Below are positions 38,080-41,493 of a DNA stretch of 41,493 nucleotides, piece by piece. A program made the translations under genes and the position numbers. Each line of letters starts with the position of its first letter. The stretch's first letter is position 1. The stretch is from CAZRDB01 sp964598695 (GTDB lineage: Bacteria > Armatimonadota > Zipacnadia > UBA1398). The notes beneath the pieces are model-generated. The model was not told where the DNA came from, did no database searches, and saw nothing but the letters and a program-made list of their open reading frames with translations. Where the stretch lies: NCBI GenBank assembly GCA_964598695.1, contig CAZRDB010000017.1:1-41493 (forward strand). Reading direction: 5' to 3'.

Positions 38080-39388
38080 CACCCTCGAGTGGAGCGTGCG
38101 CCCGGACGGCGCCACCGCCACGAACGGCGGCGGCCGAGACCTCGCGATCGGAGGCCAAGACGCGGACGTCAACCGCGCCACACCGGTCCTTGCGCTCACG
38201 GATGGGGTGGTCCACGCCGCCGACCCGACCGTGCTCCATAGCGCTCTGGGCGGCTTCGCGGCCTCGATGGTGGGGCTGGTCGTCTACGTGGCCGGCACCG
38301 GCATCGCGGCCACGACGAACAACCGGTGGGTGATCGTCGGGTTCACGGACGCCCACACCGTCACGCTCCACGAGAGCCCCCTCGCGGCATCCGCCGACGC
38401 GACGGGGCTCGTGGTCAACGTGGGCGGAGCGCTCAGGATGGGGAGTGCCGACGACAACGCGTTCGTGAACCTCACCGTGCCCGGGAACACGCTGCGCATC
38501 CGCCCCGGCAGCTACGTCCTCACCGCGAACGTCGGCCCGGCATCCGCGACCTCCGCGTTCCTCTGCACCTCGCTCGTCTGCGACGAGGGCGTGACCGTCT
38601 CCTGTGGCGCCTACATCGTGCGGCTCGGGCCCAACTGGTGGATCCAGGGCGGCAACTGGACCGGCACGGCCGCCTACGTGATCGAGTGTACGGGCGGTGT
38701 GAGCCATGTCCGGAACGCCACCGTGCGCAACACCTCCACGACCGCCAACCGCATGGCCCTCGGAACCAGCCACTTCTCCGGCTACTCGAACGCCTTCGAG
38801 TGCGACCTCCGTTCGGACGCCGGGCGCGCCACCGACGCCCAGGTCACGAACTGCCGCCTTCACGACTCCCCGGTGGGCGTCTACTCCCAGGTCGCCTCGG
38901 CCGAGCACTCGGTGTTCGTGAACTGCGGAACCGGGCTTGAGACCCTCGCCAACACGCCCGGCAACGGCCGCAGCAAGGCCGAGCACTGCACGTTCCACAA
39001 CTGCGCGATCGGGGTGAAGCTCTACCCCGGCCACGCCAAGGGCACCGTCCGCCACAACCTGTTCCACGCCTGTGGGACCGCGATCGCCATGGGGGCGACC
39101 GGCTCGCCGAGCCCGCACTTGGCGATGGGACACAACGGCTTCTGGGGGAGCACGGTCGCGGACCACGGCGCCGGCATCCCCGCGGGCGAGGGCGATCTCA
39201 CGGCCGCCAACCCCGACCTCCGCGACCCGGCCGCCGGCGACCTGACTCCCCGTAACCCGGCGTTCCGCTACGCCGCCCCGCCCGCGCCCGGCCTCGCGGC
39301 GGCCTGTCTGAGCTACGGATGCCCCGGCGCCGTCCAGCCCCGCCCCCAGCTCCCTGCACTACGCCAGATCGGAGGGTTGCTCCAGTGA
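38066..39388 (+). CDS. right-handed beta-helix tailspike / pectate-lyase-like protein
   Basis: A 440-residue protein at ATG 38066. From about residue 150 the sequence shows repeated short turns of the beta-helix kind: VTVSCGAYIVRLGPNWWIQGGNWTGTAAYVIECTGGVSHVRNATVRNTST, QVTNCRLHDSPVGVYSQVASAEHSVFVNCGTGLETLANTPGN, AEHCTFHNCAIGVKLYPGHAKGTVRHNLFHACGTAI, ending AANPDLRDPAAGDLTPRNPAF, a common closing motif in parallel beta-helix proteins. Spikes of this type bind or cut surface polysaccharide. The catalytic residues cannot be placed. The N-terminal 120 residues probably attach it to the tail. Confidence 0.75.
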   Translation: MALPSTLEWSVRPDGATATNGGGRDLAIGGQDADVNRATPVLALTDGVVHAADPTVLHSALGGFAASMVGLVVYVAGTGIAATTNNRWVIVGFTDAHTVTLHESPLAASADATGLVVNVGGALRMGSADDNAFVNLTVPGNTLRIRPGSYVLTANVGPASATSAFLCTSLVCDEGVTVSCGAYIVRLGPNWWIQGGNWTGTAAYVIECTGGVSHVRNATVRNTSTTANRMALGTSHFSGYSNAFECDLRSDAGRATDAQVTNCRLHDSPVGVYSQVASAEHSVFVNCGTGLETLANTPGNGRSKAEHCTFHNCAIGVKLYPGHAKGTVRHNLFHACGTAIAMGATGSPSPHLAMGHNGFWGSTVADHGAGIPAGEGDLTAANPDLRDPAAGDLTPRNPAFRYAAPPAPGLAAACLSYGCPGAVQPRPQLPALRQIGGLLQ

Positions 39389-40503
39389 CCATCGCCCATG
39401 CCGATGTCAGTCGGAAGGTACCGTTCGTCGCGGTCGCGAACGACGGCTGGACGCGCCTCACGAGTCTGACGGACGTCGCGGTCTACTACTCGCTCGATGG
39501 CGGGCCGGCCACGCCGATGACCACCCCAGGCATCGCGGCCCTCGACGCCGCCAACATGCCCGGGCTGTTCGCGCTGGCTGTCGACGAACCGGGCATGGTG
39601 ACCCTCGCGGCCGCGGTGGAGGCCGCGACCCTCTCGCTCCACGTCACCGCCTCGGGGATGGTGCCGGTCGACCTCGCCGTGACCGTGCAACGCCCCGCGC
39701 TCCGGCCCGCCACGGCAGGACGCACCGTCGCCGTGGACGAGAACGGCAGCGTTCGAGCGGTCGACGGCAACGGCAACACACTCCTCGCCAGCTACTACGC
39801 CGAGATCCTCCAGGCAGCGACCAACGACGCGGTCGCCGCGGCGGTCGTCGCGATCCAGGCGCAAGTCGCCGGGCTGAACAACCTGAGCGCGCCCGACGCG
39901 GCCGCCGCCGTCTGGGCCTACGTCACGCGGACGCTCACCTCGGGGGGCGGAGGCGGCGACGTGGACCCGCAGGCCCTGCGCGACGCCATGGCGCTCAAGC
40001 TCGGCAGTGATGTGGAGGTCGCGGAAGGCAGCATCGATGCCCTCGTCCTCGCGGCCGCGACCCGCGGCTGGGGGACCCTCCTTGCCGGCCTCACCCCTGA
40101 GCAGATCGCGGGCATCGTCGGCATCTCCCAGCGCTACCGTCACTTCCACGGCGACTCGGTCCCGATCGGCGGGACCGCGGTCCTGCTGCCCGGCGGCGCC
40201 CCGATCGACCTCACGGGCCGCCGGGTCGAGTTCTGCCTGACCGAGCTCGCCACTGACCCCTGGAGCGCCGCCGTCGTGCGCAGCACCTCGGACCCCGGCG
40301 ACGGGATCGCGATCGTCGATGCGGCGAGCGGCACGTTCGCGATCGCCCTCACGGCCGCCCAACTCAGCGCCCTCGTCGCGGGCCGCACCTACCACTACAC
40401 GCTCAAGACGCGCGCAACCGCGGGCGCCGAGACCATCCAGACCGGCACCTGGGAGGAGCGACCCGCGGCCGACGCGGGACTCGACCCGCTGCCCCAGACG
40501 TAG
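39385..40503 (+). CDS. BppU-like baseplate/receptor-binding protein
   Basis: A 372-residue protein at GTG 39385 (GTGA overlap with the tailspike; GGAGGG 7 bp further up). Residues 1-100 form a beta-rich domain (KVPFVAVANDGWTRLTSLTDVAVYYSLDGGPATPMT). A helical stretch (about 135-190) has LSAPDAAAAVWAYVTRTL, a coiled stalk. The C-terminal domain HGDSVPIGGTAVLLPGGAPIDLTGRRVEFCLTELATDP...GTFAIALTAAQLSALVAGRTYHYTLKTR matches the BppU/upper-baseplate Ig-like domain ('Gd..p...............DLtG..v.f.lt.......Y.v.l'). It probably links or presents the receptor-binding spike. Confidence 0.6.
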   Translation: MTIAHADVSRKVPFVAVANDGWTRLTSLTDVAVYYSLDGGPATPMTTPGIAALDAANMPGLFALAVDEPGMVTLAAAVEAATLSLHVTASGMVPVDLAVTVQRPALRPATAGRTVAVDENGSVRAVDGNGNTLLASYYAEILQAATNDAVAAAVVAIQAQVAGLNNLSAPDAAAAVWAYVTRTLTSGGGGGDVDPQALRDAMALKLGSDVEVAEGSIDALVLAAATRGWGTLLAGLTPEQIAGIVGISQRYRHFHGDSVPIGGTAVLLPGGAPIDLTGRRVEFCLTELATDPWSAAVVRSTSDPGDGIAIVDAASGTFAIALTAAQLSALVAGRTYHYTLKTRATAGAETIQTGTWEERPAADAGLDPLPQT

Positions 40504-40535
40504 CGCCCCCACGGGCGCGGAAGGAGATGAGTGCC

Positions 40536-41267
40536 ATGGAGCCCATTGGAATGGGCGCGACCGGGGACCTTGTGAGGGAGATCCAGCGCCTGCTGAACCT
40601 GTCCGGCTTCCGCGACGATGACGGCAACCGGCTCGACGAGGACGGCGAGTGGGGGCCTCTCACCCAGCAAGCCGTCGACCGCTACCAGCTCTCGCGCGGA
40701 ATCGGCCGCACCGGGCTCGTGGGCGACGAGACGCTCGCGGCGCTGCGCCGGGATGGTCAGCTCTCGAGCGGGAGCCCCCTGCCGCTCCGCGCCCTCGCCC
40801 AGATGGAGGCCTTCCTCGCCGCCCGCATCACTGAGAACCTCGGGCGCAACCGCGGAGCGCCCGCACCCGGCCAGCCGGCCGACATGTCCGTCGACGCGAT
40901 CAACGCCTTCGCCGGCCTCGTCGGCGAGGCGTGGTGTAGCAGCATCGTCTGGTGCGCCTACGTCCGCGCCGGCTACCCGAAGCCGCAGCTGCCTCCCGGT
41001 TTCCCGCTCGTCGCGAACGTGGTGGCGTGGGCACGGCGCAAGGGCTACCTCGTCGATGTGAGCCAGCCCGGCAACGCCCCCCAGCCCGGGGACATCTGGA
41101 CCACCGGCAGCGAGGCCGACCCGCCTCACATGCATACCGGGATGGTGCGGACGGTCGACATCGCCTCCCGGACCATCACGACCATTGAGGGCAACTGCGA
41201 CAACGCCGTGCGCTCCCGGACGCGGTCGTGGGGATCGTTCTCGCACGTGATCCGCGTGCCGGGGTAG
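40536..41267 (+). CDS. endolysin: PG_binding_1 + CHAP-like cysteine amidase/peptidase
   Basis: A 243-residue protein. ATG 40536 is chosen because GGAAGGAG (40519-40526) sits 9 bp upstream, whereas ATG 40527 directly abuts it. Residues 6-72 form a peptidoglycan-binding domain (GATGDLVREIQRLLNLSGFRDDDGNRL...WGPLTQQAVDRYQ...TLAAL). Residues 125-243 have GEAWCSSIVWCAYVRAGY (Cys134, the nucleophile position), PQPGDIW, HTGMVRTVD (His200) and ITTIEGNCDN (E218/N220), the Cys-His-polar layout of CHAP/NlpC-type enzymes. It would cut cell-wall peptide or amide bonds to release progeny. No signal peptide, so a holin is needed. Domain call secure; bond cut unknown. Confidence 0.85.
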   Translation: MEPIGMGATGDLVREIQRLLNLSGFRDDDGNRLDEDGEWGPLTQQAVDRYQLSRGIGRTGLVGDETLAALRRDGQLSSGSPLPLRALAQMEAFLAARITENLGRNRGAPAPGQPADMSVDAINAFAGLVGEAWCSSIVWCAYVRAGYPKPQLPPGFPLVANVVAWARRKGYLVDVSQPGNAPQPGDIWTTGSEADPPHMHTGMVRTVDIASRTITTIEGNCDNAVRSRTRSWGSFSHVIRVPG

Positions 41268-41493
41268 CGTCACGGCCGCGAGCCGCCTGCGTCACGCAGC
41301 CAAGCCAGCAGAGCCCGCCTAGGCCTGCCGCCAGCGCCCCGGAGCACTCGGCCGGGGCGCCGGTGTGCATGGCAGTTCGGCCACCGGCCTCCACGCCATC
41401 CGCGGCACTGCGCGCGAAACGTCCAGCGCCTTCCCGCGTCCTACGGAAGGAGCCGCCGGGGTGGCAGTCGAACACTCCGGCGCTTTGGGGTTC
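41268..41493. other. non-coding end region of the window
   Basis: No gene supported in these 226 bp. It contains CTGCGT-C-ACGCAG (41287-41299), a short perfect palindrome, and the hairpin described at 41334-41360. The window ends here, so a gene start further right cannot be judged. Confidence 0.5.
41334..41360 (+). terminator. hairpin after the endolysin gene
   Basis: GCGCCCCGG (41334-41342) pairs perfectly with CCGGGGCGC (41352-41360) around a 9-base loop, 67 bp after the lysin stop. There is no T-run after it, so termination may be weak or rho-assisted. It is the plausible end of the late transcript. Confidence 0.45.

Noticed and set aside
1..41493. CRISPR arrays, tRNA or rRNA genes, insertion sequences, integrase and attachment sites
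   Set aside because: None was recognised on either strand; the short direct repeats found are not of CRISPR spacing, and no transposase or integrase motif appears.

Overview
The window is a tailed-phage or prophage genome segment with very high GC (about 70% by eye). Every supported gene lies on the + strand, and most overlap by ATGA/GTGA or are a few bases apart. No integrase, repressor, tRNA, rRNA or CRISPR array was seen, so lysogeny cannot be judged. The host is uncertain. The best clue is a protein at 3563-4072 that resembles the type IV pseudopilin-like DUF1559 / H-X9-DG family, abundant in Planctomycetota and some Armatimonadota, Lentisphaerota and Verrucomicrobiota. A Planctomycetota-like host is therefore an inference of moderate-to-low confidence. 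The sequence is a draft scaffold with two 10-N gaps (4819-4828 and 17124-17133).

Layout. (1) 3-4275: a RecB/Cas4-type PD-(D/E)XK nuclease, a Rad50/SbcC-like zinc-hook ATPase, a two-TM protein, the pseudopilin-like protein and a small Pro-rich protein, closed by a strong UUCG-loop terminator. (2) 4407-8796: a replication-initiator-like protein with iteron-like repeats inside its gene, an acidic unknown, RusA, a DUF4406-like protein, an unknown, a membrane-anchored lytic transglycosylase and two small winged-helix proteins. (3) 8793-13514: a nucleic-acid-modification cluster with an ASCH protein, a Gp37/Gp68 (DUF5131) three-Cys protein, a beta-class DNA methyltransferase, a ParB-like protein and an SPL-like radical SAM enzyme. 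(4) 13511-16224: two small HTH proteins (small terminase candidates), a GpA-type large terminase and a Com-like zinc-finger protein. (5) 16225-18622: an AbiE-type abortive-infection toxin/antitoxin pair with its own operator-like region, inserted between terminase and portal. (6) 18623-27098: portal-MuF fusion, HK97 protease, major capsid protein, connector and tail-completion proteins, tail tube and a tail chaperone with a likely +1 frameshift. (7) 27314-40503: a 547-residue tape measure, tail-tip and fibre proteins, a two-domain glycosyltransferase, a one-TM protein, a beta-helix tailspike and a BppU-like protein. (8) 40536-41267: a PG-binding + CHAP-like endolysin.

The order terminase, portal, protease, capsid, connectors, tube, G/T, tape measure, tip is that of a siphovirus, and the tape measure predicts a tail of roughly 80 nm. 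The most unusual items are the candidate origin inside the initiator gene, the two-radical-SAM cluster, the nuclease/zinc-hook ATPase pair without a Mre11-type partner, the pseudopilin-like phage protein, the TTT-TGA frameshift in the tail chaperone, and mutually exclusive RNA hairpins after the capsid gene that can hide or expose the next ribosome-binding site. The apparent frameshift in the AbiE antitoxin looks like an assembly artefact, because the bases after the gap are a corrupted copy of those before it.
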